A stretch of DNA of 64,000 nucleotides from Heterocephalus glaber (GCF_000247695.1 NW_004624776.1:8477316-8541315); one strand, 5' to 3'. Shown: positions 34,705 to 45,740, numbered from the stretch's first letter. Notes: a model not told the origin generated them from the letters alone. Program-made: numbers and translations.

Positions 34705-35085
34705 TGTTAGTCAGCTTCTGTTGTAAAATACCGAAGACAATCAACTTAAAGTGAGGAAAGATTCATTTAGGCTCATGGTCAGGTTTCAATCCATGGTTGG
34801 TTAGTCCTGTTGCATTTGAGCCCCTGGCAGCATATAAAATCAGAGTGTGTGTGGGAAAGCAAAAGCAAAACTGTTCACCTCATTGCCTCTGGAAAGGCAT
34901 AAGGAGAGACAGGAAAGAGCTTGCATCCCACAATCCCCTTTTGAGGGCATGCCTCTGATGACATAACTTCCTTGCATCAGGCCTCACCTCTTAAAGGTTC
35001 CACTACCTCCCAGTAGCACCCTAGACTGGCAACTAAGCCTTCAACTCATGAGCCTTTGGGAGACAATTGTCCAAACCTTGGCAGA
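34705..35085 (-). mobile_element. MaLR/ORR1-type solo LTR
   Basis: TGTTAGTCAGCTTCTGTTG start, AAGATTCATTTAGGCTCATGG, end CATGAGCCTTTGGGAGACAAT and CCAAACC. Confidence 0.75.
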
Positions 35086-35467
35086 TAGAACCTATCTTTT
35101 GGGAGGTTTGGTTATTGTACTTGCCTAATAACTATAAAAACACTGGATGCTTCTAGCAGTTTTGTTCTTCTGCTTCCAAGACTTAAGCAAGATCATAAAG
35201 CAGGCTTAGGGGTGCCTGCCTCCCTGATGGACAGAGGACATAGTAAAGCAGGCTACAAATTCTCCACTGTCTCTTATATATCTGAAGCTCTATGGTCAGG
35301 TTTACTCTTGACATAGTCACTGCACCACAATCTTGTAATCAAAATGAAAAAAAATTAAAAAGAAAACAGCAGAATGTCATAACCTGATCCAAGAACCTTG
35401 TTAAATTTTTTCCATATGACAAGTAATTTTACATACTTTCAGGGTTCCTTTTAAAAGCTTTTGGGTT
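35086..35467. other. No recognised feature
   Basis: Unique-looking, no open frame of note. Confidence 0.4.
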
Positions 35468-35595
35468 ATTGAGTCAGACTTACATCCCAGATGTGCAAGC
35501 CACCTCTGCTAATTTCCAGCTTTGTGATTGTGGGCCTATAGTATCAGAACCTTTCTGTGTCTCAGTTCCCTCATCTGTAAACTGAGGATAATAAC

Positions 35596-35719
35596 CAGGC
35601 ATCGTGGCACATACTTGTTGCCCCAGCTACTTGTGAATTTGGGGCAGGAGAATCACTTGAGCCTAGAAGTTAGAAATCAACCTGGGCAACATACTGAGAT
35701 TCCATTTCTAGATAGTTAA

Positions 35720-35720
<1 letters not shown>
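35596..35720 (+). mobile_element. B1 SINE
   Basis: CCAGGCATCGTGGCACATAC, CCCAGCTACTTGTGAATTTG, ATCAACCTGGGCAACATACTG; the tail region opens the GATA array. Inserted in MIR. Confidence 0.8.
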
Positions 35721-35756
<36 letters not shown>

Positions 35757-35763
35757 CAGATAG
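35721..35763 (+). repeat. (TAGA)n tetranucleotide array
   Basis: About ten TAGA units at the 3' end of the B1, with one TAGACAGA interruption. Confidence 0.97.
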
Positions 35764-35840
35764 CAGTACCTACTTTCCAGGACTATGGAGATTAAATGAT
35801 TTTATAGGAGTAAAGTGCCTGGCACATGGTGAGCATTCAC

Positions 35841-36672
35841 AAAATTCCAGCCATGATAAGGAAAGGGAGCTGCTTGAGCAAGACTGACAAATGAGCCTGG
35901 CAGGTCAAACCCTGAGGTTGTCATGTATTTACATAGCCACCCTGTTTCCAAATAACTCTGACCAAGCATTGCCCCGAGTTCGTGGAGCACCAACTCTGGA
36001 AGCTCAGGTGAAGAAGTGGAGCAGAGAGGGTGGTCTGGGCCCAGCGGGGTGTCCATAGGACCAGCAAGGAGCAACATGTGGGAGAGGGCGACCCAGGGCA
36101 GAGTAGCTAAAAACATGTGGGGGATCATAAAAGAGAGAACCAGGGGAGCCTGCTGAGCACTTGTCACCTGTGCTTGGCACCTATGATTATTCACATTTGG
36201 GGGTCGTGAGGGAAGAGAAAGAAACATGGGCACAGCCAAGATGATCGCTGAAACTACTCACTGGCTAATTCTGGATGGATAATTAAAAGCCCAATGTGCA
36301 GTGCTCAGAAGAAAAGAGTAACTGTATGCTGGAATCCAGCAGATCACGGAGCTGGGTATGCAAAGAGAATTGATAGCTTATGGGTGGACAGCACACTGTG
36401 GGTGAAGCAGTCACCTGAGAAGATAGAACTCAAACTTGCTGCCACCACCCCCCATCGCCTCTGGACCTGGCCAGCTGTAGGGGAGGGAGTGACACACGTG
36501 GAATTCATCACTTGCCATACAACACACGTGGATGGCATGGTGAAGAAGGGATCCATGTGTGTTTCTAGCCAAGAAAAATCCAGAGCTGCCCTTTGCACAA
36601 TGTTAGAAATGAGGAAAAAATGTGCTTTAAAATTTAAATTTCTGGCACAAGAAATCATTGTCAGTGTTCTAT
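35841..36672. other. No recognised feature
   Basis: Unique-looking. Opposed frames of 145 (minus, 35802-36239) and 178 codons (plus, 36294-36830) lack domains. The second runs into the Tigger element. Confidence 0.4.
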
Positions 36673-36962
36673 ATACAACAGACTCCCCTTATCCACAGTT
36701 TCAGTCACCTGTGGTCAGCCGAGGTCAGTACAGCACAGTAAATATTTTGAGAGAGAGAACACATTTATATAACTTTTATTACACTGTATTGCTATCATTG
36801 TTCTATTTTCTTATGAGCTATTATTGTTAATCTCTTACTATGACTAATTTATAATTTAAATTTCATCATAGATATGTATGCGCAGGACAAACCATCATAT
36901 GTACGAGTTATCTACTGAGGTCTTGAACTACATTTCACATGGATGGGGGGACAACTGTATAC
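36673..36962 (+). mobile_element. Tigger-type non-autonomous DNA transposon
   Basis: Inverted termini TATACAACAGACTCCCC and GGGGGGACAACTGTATA; interior CCACAGTTTCAGTCACCTGTGG. The same broad family as 22337-22883 but in opposite orientation. Confidence 0.75.
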
Positions 36963-37862
36963 AGTAGTCCCAGTCAGCAGACATAGTAGAGGCTCACAGG
37001 AATGTTCTCCCACTCTACATAATGTCCCTCCGTGTAGCTCTGTCTCTAGGTAGGAAGGGGCAGAACTTTGCTAAAGAAGCTTACTAGACCTGTCTCTGTG
37101 AATAGGAAGGTCTTTGTAAAGAAGTATCCAGACCTTGGCTATTTCACTATTGCTGTCAATTGTCAGACCACCTCCTGGACCAGTGACACCATGACAGATA
37201 ATAAAGAGTTGCTGGTGAAATGCCTCACAGTACGGTTAGAGAACAAGGAAGCAAGAAAAATAAATGGCACTGTATGTATTGGGAAGGGTATGAGTTGACT
37301 TTTCAACCCAAGAAGGCAAAAGGAAGAGGAGAAAAAATATACTCTCTAGCTCATTTTAAGTGAGCAAAATTGGACTCTAAATAACAGCACTTAATAAAAA
37401 AAAATTTTGTGGTCTAATTCAAACAGCTCCCAACACAGAGGTAGAGAGGCAGGCCTCTGACACAGGGCCTGACGGAGCTAGATGCCACTGCTGTCCTGGA
37501 GAGGCTGACAAGGTCAGGGGGTGATGAAAGCACAAGAGGGGGGCTTTAATCCCACCCTGAGAGGTAGAGGAGTGCACCAGGGACAGGGAAAAGGCCGGAG
37601 GAGAGCGGCAATGACACTGGCAAAATGCTGATCAGCACTGAGCCCGGGTGACGAGTATGTAGACGTTTCCTAGTCTTTTTACGTTCTTGTGTGTTCAGAA
37701 ATTTCCCTGATAAGTTGGGGAGGTGGGGAGGGCAGAGGAAGGATAGGAAAAGCTATATCTCTATTTTATTGGAGCATATTTTGACCTTGTTAGTGGGGTT
37801 ATCTTGACTGTGCTGGGGAAGGGGTGGACGGAAACCAAGAAGTAATTAGAAATGGGAAAGAA
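36963..37862. other. No recognised feature
   Basis: Unique-looking; a 76-codon plus frame at 37068-37298 shows no domain. Confidence 0.4.
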
Positions 37863-37940
37863 AGGGCTTGGGTGTAGCTCAGCAGTACAGCCTTTGCCTA
37901 GGATGTGTCGGGGCCCTGAGTTCAATCCCGGGCACCACAG
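37863..37940 (+). mobile_element. ID SINE
   Basis: GGCTTGGGTGTAGCTCAGC (A box), GAGTTCAATCCCGGGCACC (B box), short A-poor tail followed by a GA-rich run at 37955-37978. Confidence 0.85.
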
Positions 37941-38064
37941 AAAGAGGGGCTGTTTGAGAGAGAGAGAGGAGAGAGGATTGCAGAGAGCAGGGCAGACTCC
38001 GGAGAGACAAGGCAGGGCCCTGAGGACCTATGAGCAAGAGCCAGAAAAGCCACTTGAACAAGAT

Positions 38065-38185
38065 TAGATGCACTCATTCCTTCCACAAGTGCTTACCAAG
38101 TACCTTGCTCTGAGCCCTGGAGGCAAAGCATGAAGCAAATAGAAGGCGTCTCGGCCCACATGGCACTGATGTCCTAGGAAGGGGA
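38065..38185. repeat. L2 LINE fragment
   Basis: CACTCATTCCTTCCACAAGTG, CCAAGTACCTTGCTCTGAGCC and ATGGCACTGATGTCCTAG fit L2. Confidence 0.45.
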
Positions 38186-39869
38186 AGGTGAGCAGCTGAG
38201 CAGGACTTGAAAGACTCCCTGGGTGGGGGCTCCCCTTCCCTCAGTCAGCCCTGTCACTGCTTCTGGTAATGTTTGATTCTTCTTTCCAAGAGCTCATGAG
38301 GGGGCCATGGAGTTAAGACAACCTAAGAGAGGAGGAGCAGAGTGCCAGTCACCAAGGTCATCCTTCCTTTGCTGAAAATGTGAGTGTCTCCTCTCCCATC
38401 CCTTTTGAGAGAGGTCTGTTAATGCCAACACACTCAGCCTGGCCTAAAAGAATTGGCTGAATCCTGACGGGTTTGCTCTGTGGCCCAGAATGGCAGCTGG
38501 TGACATCACCAGTACAGTACGGGAGAAGGCTGAGTGAGTATGCAATTTTAAATTAGAGTATCAGGCTTTCTGGTGGGAATGTGTTGCGGAGCCAGAAAGC
38601 TGCTCCAGGAAGTTCCAAGCCCTCTCTTCCTCACCTTGACCTCCACTGAGCGAGTGCTCCCAGACCTGTTTGGAGGCTGCCCACACCCACCAGGGTGCAC
38701 CCTGCCACCCTCCATGCCCTGTGCCCTCCTGGGCTTTGCTCTCTACCAGGAGGGTCTCCACACTGTGCTCTGCTTTTGTCACCCTGCTGGGACTTTCCTA
38801 CTCAGGGATGCTGTGATTGAGTGGAAACATGATCAGCTCCCTAAAAAGGCAGCCCTGGAAAGTGACTACATAGAGGTGCAGCCCAAGTATCAGAGTAGAG
38901 TTTGTTAGCTGGTTGTTGAAAAACTGCAGTGAAACTCATTGGTAAGCACCTAATGAGACATCCCAGGGTCAAAAGCCTGGTGTTATTTTTAGCACTTGGA
39001 GCTGACATCTACAAACATCTGTACAGATAGCTGCTGGGAATGAGAGGGACAAGCAGAGCTCACATTAAGCAGAAGGACATGATGACATGATGCTCGGGGA
39101 CAGTGGCCTGGGGACCAGCAGAGGGCAAGGCAGAGAGAATGTCAGTTCCCAGTTCTGCTCTGTCTGGGACGTGGCATGAGTGTGTTGGGGCTCCATGGCC
39201 CATTGTGCTTGTGTGCAAGAACCCTGAAGGAGACTCTTGCCCTCTCTCTGGTGGCCCCTCTGAAGGCTGGGCCCCAGCATGCTGCTCTGCCACCGTGCTG
39301 GGCAGACGCTACACGCTCTGCAAGCTGTGATCTCTGTGCCCGTTCCTGGTGGAGGTAGCTGCTATCTGGGGCCAGTCAGCTTCACAGCTGCAGGGCTCAG
39401 GCCCACACTCTTGTCCAGGGCTCCTCTACCAGGAAAACACGTAGGCCCTTTCTCTCCCTCTCTTTGCTCATACCTGCTCTCAGGCAGGCTGCAGCTGCAC
39501 ACCAGCTCTTGTCTGCTGAGTCCTCTGTGGCCACTGGACCTCTTGTTCTTCCCAGGCAAATGCTGGAGAGACATTCTGCTGCACTCCTATATTTAGCCCC
39601 ATTGGGTAATAGAGTGACAATAACACTCTGTACTCAGGGAGTACCTTTGGTAAGATGAATGTGATGCACTCTGAATATTAACAGCACAGCACCCTTGGGG
39701 AGGAAGGACGTGCTCAGCCTTAGGATCCCAGGCTCACAGCCAGAGACCCTGAGCCTGCAGAAGTGGGGGATGCCCCAGGGCTGGAAAAAAACTAGGAGCT
39801 GCTCCAGGGAGGTTTTCACCAACCTGTCTCTTTGTGTACCTGTTGTAGCTGCTTCTTTTCTTGATCCAG
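38186..39869. other. 1.7 kb GC-richer sequence, no recognised feature
   Basis: Many overlapping 60-111 codon frames on both strands, as expected for GC-rich DNA. No repeat or domain recognised. Confidence 0.4.
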
Positions 39870-40087
39870 AAAGTTTCCTTCATTCACACTGGTGTCCCTG
39901 TGCCCAGGCATGCTTGGAACATGGCTTTACACCTCACACAACAGTATTGAGAGAAACACAGAAATGCTGACTGTGCTGTGGCCTGCATTTGCTTCCCCTG
40001 AAGTAGCCAAGCAGATGCTCCACTTCATGGAAGTGGCTGGACACAGCCAGTCCTGGGGTGAGAGGGACAAGGCTGAGAGATTCCTAG
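39870..40087 (+). other. Candidate internal exon A (open, splice-site flanked)
   Basis: The acceptor is a pyrimidine-rich run ending TTCTTGATCCAG at 39869, and the donor is CCTAG|GTAAGAGT at 40087/40088. Between them the 218 bp are open in one frame throughout (1 + 72 codons + 1). The predicted segment starts KFPSFTLVSLCPG, has WLYTSHNSIE in the middle and ends KAERFL, and it contains no low-complexity sequence or repeat I recognise. The leftover G joins the leading AT of candidate exon B (44344) as a complete codon. No known protein family is recognised, and chance open frames of this size occur, so this is a hypothesis. Confidence 0.2.
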
Positions 40088-41728
40088 GTAAGAGTCCTCA
40101 AGGGTTCCTTGGAATCTGTCTTCCCAGAAAGATCAAACTACAGCATATGTTGGGAGCTCCAAGCCAACGGCTCTCTTCATTTCGTCATCACTGATACTTA
40201 ACACTCCCTGGTAGAAGGGGCTTCAGCAAAGGCAGAAGTGGAAGAGGCTATGCTCACTAGTCAGGAGCATGGCCCTTGGGGTAGGACAGTGCTATAACTA
40301 AGGATCCAGGCTTTGTGTTTCCCAAACCCCAATATCTACCCCAATACGTACCCCATCCCACAACTGATAGTTGACACTATTTCATGGAGAGGTGATTTCC
40401 ATTTCCTTCCCTCTTAAACCCAGCATGTGTGTGTGTGTGGGGGGGGGGGTTACCTGGAATTTCCTCTATCACTAGGATATAGTAGGCATAATAGGGCCTG
40501 ACTTCCAAGACATGGGCGTGAAAGGCAGTACCATTTCTATCTTGGTGTTTGAAATTCCTACTCCCTCTGGGAGAAGCCACCCATCCTGCTCCGTATTCAG
40601 CAGCCCTGTGGAGAAGCCTGGGTGGAGGGAATCTGTGGCCTCCTTTGTCCAGTTTCCTGGGCTTGTGAGTGGGCCATTCCAGGAGCATCTGTCCCACCTG
40701 AGCAGGTCATTGGGTGACTGCAGCCCCAGCAACTGCAGGAGAGTTCTCCCAGCAAGAACTACCAGGCCACCATTCTCCTGAATCCCTTGCCAGCAGAGAC
40801 AGAGATCATTATCGTTCTTTAACTACTATGGGGATGATAGCATTACATAACTAAAACACCATTCTAGGCAGAAGGGTGTTGTAGAAAAATCAATCAGCAC
40901 ACTATGTACAGAATGGATTGTAGAGGAGCAAGACTGGAACAGGACTACCCCTATGGAAATGGCCACTGTGGTAATAACGCTTATTTCAGAGAAGCATATT
41001 CTGTGAGATTCCAGGTTTAAAGTGCCTAACAATGTGTGATTCAGAGAAGAGGGTCAATCAGAACCACTAGTAAACAGTTTGGGGATTTTTTGGTGACTGA
41101 TGACAGAAACCCACATTCCTTGTGATTTCTGCTTTGCCACATGTAGCTTCCATTCGCAAAGTCATCTCACAGTGCAAAATGGCTACTAGAGTACCAACCC
41201 TTACATCTGAGTTCCAGCCACTTGGAAGAAGAAAGGGAAAAATGAGATCATGTTCTGTCTGTTCAAGGACACAAGAAGTTGCACATACCAGTTCTACTTG
41301 GATCCTATTGATCAAAATTAAGTCACATGGTCACGCCAATCTGTCAGGGAGGCTAGGAAATGTAGTCTTTATCCTGTGTAGTCAAGGGCACAGTTAAAAG
41401 CTGGATATTCTGTTACTAAGAAGAGGAAAATGGGTATTGGGGAAATAACAAGCATTCTGCTGCAGATGCCAAGTCTCCTCAGTGACTGAAAGGCCATGTT
41501 TCTGATGGAAACTGTGGTAGAGATCTGAATCAGACTCTACTCCTCAGATTTTCTCTGTCTCACATCTCTAAGATTTTTGGCTACTGTCGTGCTGACCAAC
41601 TCTCAAGAGCTTGAGAATGTCTGCTCTCCCATCCAGCCACAGGTGCGCATCAGCTTAGTGCCTCCCCCCTAGCTGGAATGTCTCTGTTGAGCTCTGCCAC
41701 AAGACATTGTGGACCCACACAATGTCTA
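40088..41728. other. No recognised feature; TG then G-run at 40425-40449
   Basis: Unique-looking. TGTGTGTGTGTGTG is followed directly by 11 G residues (40439-40449). Open frames of up to 106 codons without domains. Confidence 0.4.
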
Positions 41729-42210
41729 TGTTATGGTTTACATACGAAGCTTCCCCCAAGATTCATGTATTGAGGCCCTGACCCCACAAAGCAGCAGTGT
41801 TCAGAGGTGGAGCCTAGAGAGCTGAGTGGGTCATGGAGGTGCCTCTCATCAGTGAATTAATCCATTAACCCAATGATGAATTCATGACCAAATGAAGTGT
41901 TAGGAGGTAAGGCCCAGTTGGAAGCAGTAGGTCACTGTGGGGCGGGGGTGTTTGCAGTGTGTATCTTGTCTCCAACCCCTTCCTCTTGGGCACTTCCCCC
42001 TCCCCCTCTCTGCTTCTTGGCTGTTATGAGTTTGACAGTTTCCCTCTGCCTCACCCTTTCACCAAGATGCTTTGCCTTACCATACCAGAGAAAAATGCAG
42101 TCAGTTGACCATGGGCAGAAATCTCTGAAACCTTAGCCCAAATAAACTTTCTTCTGCTAAGTTGTTTATGTCAGGTATTTTGTCACAGTGATAGAAAGCT
42201 GACTAACGCA
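41729..42210 (+). mobile_element. MaLR/ORR1-type solo LTR
   Basis: TGTTATGGTTTACATACGAAG start, CATTGAGGCC-like block near 41770, AATAAACTTTCTTCTGC polyadenylation region, end AGAAAGCTGACTAACGCA. Confidence 0.8.
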
Positions 42211-43288
42211 GTCCACAAGTGTACAACCAGAAGTGAAGGGAAGTGCTTGCCTGCAGTGCAAACCTTTGACCAAGGGAAGATGGAAGTAGACGGAAAAATG
42301 TTCCCCATCTCCTCCCTACCAAAAACTCTCCTAAGGTGTAGTTATTCATACGGCATCAAAAAAGATACTTCTGCAAGGTGGAAGAGTCAGTTGAGCTTAA
42401 CAACGATAATGGCCAGCTCAGTTAGGTGCTCTCTTAATGATTTTTCTTCTTTTCTTACTCTTTCCTCACTTCCCTTGGCTGTGTCCTTGGAATGGCACCC
42501 TCCAGTACAGCAGAATTCCATATGCTTTGGCCTCTGGCTCTGCTTTCCAGGGAAACCAGACTGAGACAAGGCCAGTCCCAGCATGTCCACACTCCCTGGC
42601 CCCTCTTCCCCATTCCCTGGAAGCCAGTGAGGCCTCAGTGCTTCTGGCTTAGGAACATGTAAGAAACTGGCAGGTTAAATGGAGCCCTACTTGGTCTAAG
42701 GCATGCCCATCTTTTTATCCCAGTCAAAATCAGCCTCCTATATTTTACAAGGATTTAACAAAATTTCTGATAATTTCAGGTAAAAAAAAAAAATGAAAAA
42801 TTTTTAAATGACAATTTCCAATCAGTGTCTTTCTAAAAAAAAAAAAAAAAAAAAATCATTCCAAGAGTTTCTTTTTAATAGACCGAATGGGAATACGTAA
42901 GGAAACATAAGGGTAAAATCCAGACCATTTTCCAAGAAATTTCATTGCAATTACCTTGCTTTTACCCCATGCATTGGAGAGTCTGCATTTTGCTGGTCTA
43001 ATTTTGGGCCCTCTGGTCATGTTTACATCACCTGTAAAACAGGGGTTTGGAGTAGTGCTGACACTCTTCACTATGAGCTAATTTTCAGTGCAGCTCCTGT
43101 TCACAAAGAGGTAGGCCCTTCTTGAAAGAGAAAGGACCATAAAAATTGAGAAATATTATGCTCTGGTTCCTTCCCTACACTCTCATTCATCAACCTACTT
43201 ATGATTTTAAAGTATTTGGAGGACATTTGGTGAAAGAAAAATGTGTTTAATAACCAAATGGGGTCATTTTATCAGGATTATACTAAAT
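42211..43288. other. No recognised feature
   Basis: Unique-looking. A-runs at 42783-42793 and 42836-42855. A block at 42520-42580 resembles the edge of an old LTR, but too weakly to call. Confidence 0.35.
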
Positions 43289-43407
43289 TAGATCATTTAC
43301 TTCTCTTTTTTTTTTTTGGTACCAAGGATCAAACTCAGTACCTTCCATTTAGGAGGCAGGTGGTGACACCACTGAGCTAAATCCCCTGCCCTAGATCATT
43401 TACTTCT
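43289..43407 (-). mobile_element. ID SINE with perfect 16-bp TSD
   Basis: Direct repeats TAGATCATTTACTTCT at 43289-43304 and 43392-43407 are identical. The insert is an inverted ID: T-run, GGTACCAAGGATCAAACTC (B box side), CACTGAGCTAAATCCCCTGCC (A box side). Confidence 0.95.
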
Positions 43408-43488
43408 GAAAAAAGTGTAGCCCGATTCAGTGGGACATGAGGGACAAAATATCTATAATCTCTATGACACCTTGAGATGAGACCCCAA

Positions 43489-43868
43489 TGTTTGGAGCAA
43501 AGTTTGGATCTGAAATGTTACTCAAGGCCCCACATGTTAAAGACTTGGTCCCCGGGTTGTCACTGTTAGTGGTGGAGACTAAGAGATGGGGCCTAGGCGG
43601 AGGAAGTCAAGTTCTTTACATGGCCTTGAAGGGAATTGCAGGACTCTGGTCCCTCTCTCTCTCTCTCTCTCTCTCTAGTTCCTCAGGTGAATGGCTTGCA
43701 CTACCACCTACTTCACTGTGATGTGCTGTATTGCCACAGGCTTAGAGCAACAGGTCCATTTGCTTATGGACTGAAACTCCCAAAACTGTGAGCCAAAATA
43801 AACTTTTCCTCTTCATAAGTTAGTTATCTCTGGTATTTTGTTACAGTAATGGAAAGCTGACCAATATA
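43489..43868 (+). mobile_element. MaLR/ORR1-type solo LTR with a CT array
   Basis: GTTTGGATCTGAAATG, CACATGTTAAAGACTTGG, CCAAAATAAACTTTTCCTC and end GGAAAGCTGACC. A (CT)n run at 43652-43676 lies where the family is normally C/T-rich. The nearest relative here is 33199-33583. Confidence 0.8.
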
Positions 43869-44343
43869 AAGGGGTAAAACAAATCCAGACCTGTTCAGAG
43901 CTGGAATTTAAAAATCCAATTCAACAATGACTATACTTCCAGGCCTTGAAATGTTCCATAATTGGTTAGATATTATAATATTCTTTTCTCTCTTTTCTAC
44001 AAAGTCACTGTGGCATTTAAATTATTTAATGTTATCATCTTTCCCTCAACCTTTCATTATCTATCTGATATATAAAATAAATTTTGCAATAAAACTGAAT
44101 TCTTTGTTTCTCAAAATTGGCTTCCTTAATTTAAAATAATCACATCTAATTTCCATGTATATTTCTGTAGCTTATGGATTCATTCTAGGTCATTATATTT
44201 AAATTGGTCAACATAGCATTAACAGGTCATTTCCCATAAAAACGATATATTTGATTACACTTTTGGATTTAAGCTGCACTAAAATCTGAGGAAATGGTGA
44301 AACCATTGAAGAAAGCATTAACTTTACTTCTTCCTTCTTCCAG
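43869..44343. other. AT-rich sequence leading to a strong acceptor-like site
   Basis: No repeat recognised. Its last 31 bases hold a branch-point-like CATTAAC at about 44312-44318 and the polypyrimidine tract of candidate exon B. Confidence 0.4.
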
Positions 44344-44575
44344 ATCCAAGGATCTCTGCTTACCCTCGAATTACTTCCACCTCAACTGATTACATATCAT
44401 TTGAAGGGAACATAATTATTCTCAGTAGTGATGAACCACCCCTAATTTATGAAGCTTGTAAACATTTGGATACTATGACTTTCAGGTTGCAGATATTACT
44501 GTCTACCCCACAGTGGGCAGCCACCGAGTATTCAGAGCATATGTTGTCAACAAAAAGTTACATCACAGCTGCCAG
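44344..44575 (+). other. Candidate internal exon B (open, strong splice sites)
   Basis: The 3' splice site is close to ideal: CATTAAC, then TTTACTTCTTCCTTCTTCCAG ending at 44343. The 5' splice site is GCCAG|GTAAGGG. The 232 bp between are open in one frame throughout (2 + 76 codons + 2). The predicted segment starts PRISAYPRITSTSTDY, contains SSDEPPLIYEACKHL and TPQWAATEY, and ends SYITAA. A second acceptor, ACTTTCAG at 44485, would leave a 90-bp version open in another frame (30 codons ending HHSCQ). It is not within a repeat I recognise, and I recognise no protein family. It has the best splice signals of any segment in this window, but an untranslated lncRNA exon or chance would also fit. 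Confidence 0.35.
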
Positions 44576-44884
44576 GTAAGGGTGTGCCTCACAGGCTGGC
44601 CTGGGTTCATTTGAAGCTCTGTGGGTTGAGAAACAGCCACAGAATAAAGCAACATCATCAAGGTTAATAGGTGAAATTCTGGTCCAAATTTAGAAGTTAT
44701 TCTTGAGGAAAAAAACCTTTTCTCTCTCCCACCCTTGACTCCTATTTGCTGATGTTTTCCTGAATCTTAGAAATTTATTTGCTTTTTACAGCACCCACCA
44801 TCAAAACAGAGTCTTGCAACTCAGCCAAATATTCTGCTGAGCCAGCCACTGGGAACAAACACTAGGGTGTATGGTGACCACAGG
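44576..44884. other. Downstream flank of candidate exon B
   Basis: Unique-looking; nothing recognised before the TG array. Confidence 0.4.
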
Positions 44885-45145
44885 CGTATGTGTATGTTTG
44901 TGTGTCGCATTGTGTATGTGTGTGTCTGTGTGTGTTTGTATGAGTGTGTACATGTCTCTCTGTGTGGTATGTGTGAGTTTGTGCGTGATATGCATGTATA
45001 TGTGTCTCTGTGTGCTTGTGTGTAAATGTGTATATATGTGGTGTTTGGGTGCGGCATGTATGTATATGTGTCTATATGTGTGCATTTACATGTGAGTGTG
45101 TGGTGTATGTGTGTGGCACATGTGTGTATGTGTGCATGTATATTT
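44885..45145 (+). repeat. Imperfect (TG)n/(TATG)n array
   Basis: About 260 bp of TG, TATG and TGTC units, alternating purine and pyrimidine over long runs. Cys/Val-rich and Thr/His-rich frames across it are artefacts. Confidence 0.95.
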
Positions 45146-45639
45146 CTTTCCCTCTAACCTCCTCCAGAGCCATCAGGCAATGCTGTCCACATTTCCTAAA
45201 ATAAATCCGCATCTCCACCCCAGTGAAAGAAACTAGAACAAAACAACAATCAAGGTCGCTCCCTCTCCAAGGTCAGAGTCCAAGGGAAGGAATTAGATCT
45301 AATTTGAAACCCACCCTCACCCTCCCAGATTTTCATTCTTTAAGTGTGAGGGAAGGTAACCTTTATTAAATATCATGCCACAGTCTTCAGTGGATGACTC
45401 ATCTATAATATTATTCTCCTTTGTTAGGGGGAGAAAATGCTTTTCTATGTTTAATTAATGCCAGCGATTCAGCAGTTCCAAAGAGGTGGGTCCTCATTAG
45501 TCAAGCAGGGTTTCCATTACACAGAAAGCTTGAGAGGGTTTTACCTCTTCCTGTTGCAGAACCAAAGCCTGTGCTAGACCAGAACAGGGTGGTGCAGTGC
45601 TGTTAGTCACCCAGAGAATCAGAGAAAAGGTTGCAAAAC
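45146..45639. other. No recognised feature
   Basis: Unique-looking. Confidence 0.4.
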
Positions 45640-45740
45640 CAGGGCTAAATCCCTGTGCCCTGGCTTCCTTATCTGTGCAACAAGGGTGTTGCACTGGAGT
45701 TCTGGATCTCTGCCAGCTCACAGATTAGATGACTCTATGA
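45640..45740 (+). repeat. MIR-type SINE fragment
   Basis: GGCTTCCTTATCTGTGCAAC, GGGTGTTGCACTGGAGTTC and CAGATTAGATGACTCTATGA resemble the MIR3/MIR variant end. Confidence 0.45.

Larger units (their letters stand above)
35468..35840 (+). repeat. MIR SINE, split by B1 and its GATA array
   Basis: Left part 35468-35595 (CAGCTTTGTGATTGTGGGCC, CCCTCATCTGTAAACTGAGG, ATAATA) and right part 35764-35840 (CAGTACCTACTTTCCAGGAC, AGTGCCTGGCACATGG) are consecutive in MIR. Confidence 0.75.

Noticed and set aside
36294..36830. 178-codon plus-strand frame considered as a gene
   Set aside because: Its last part is Tigger transposon sequence and the remainder has no domain or splice/promoter support.
44801..45095. 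Cys/Val-rich and Thr/His-rich frames on both strands
   Set aside because: They are translations of the TG/TATG array.
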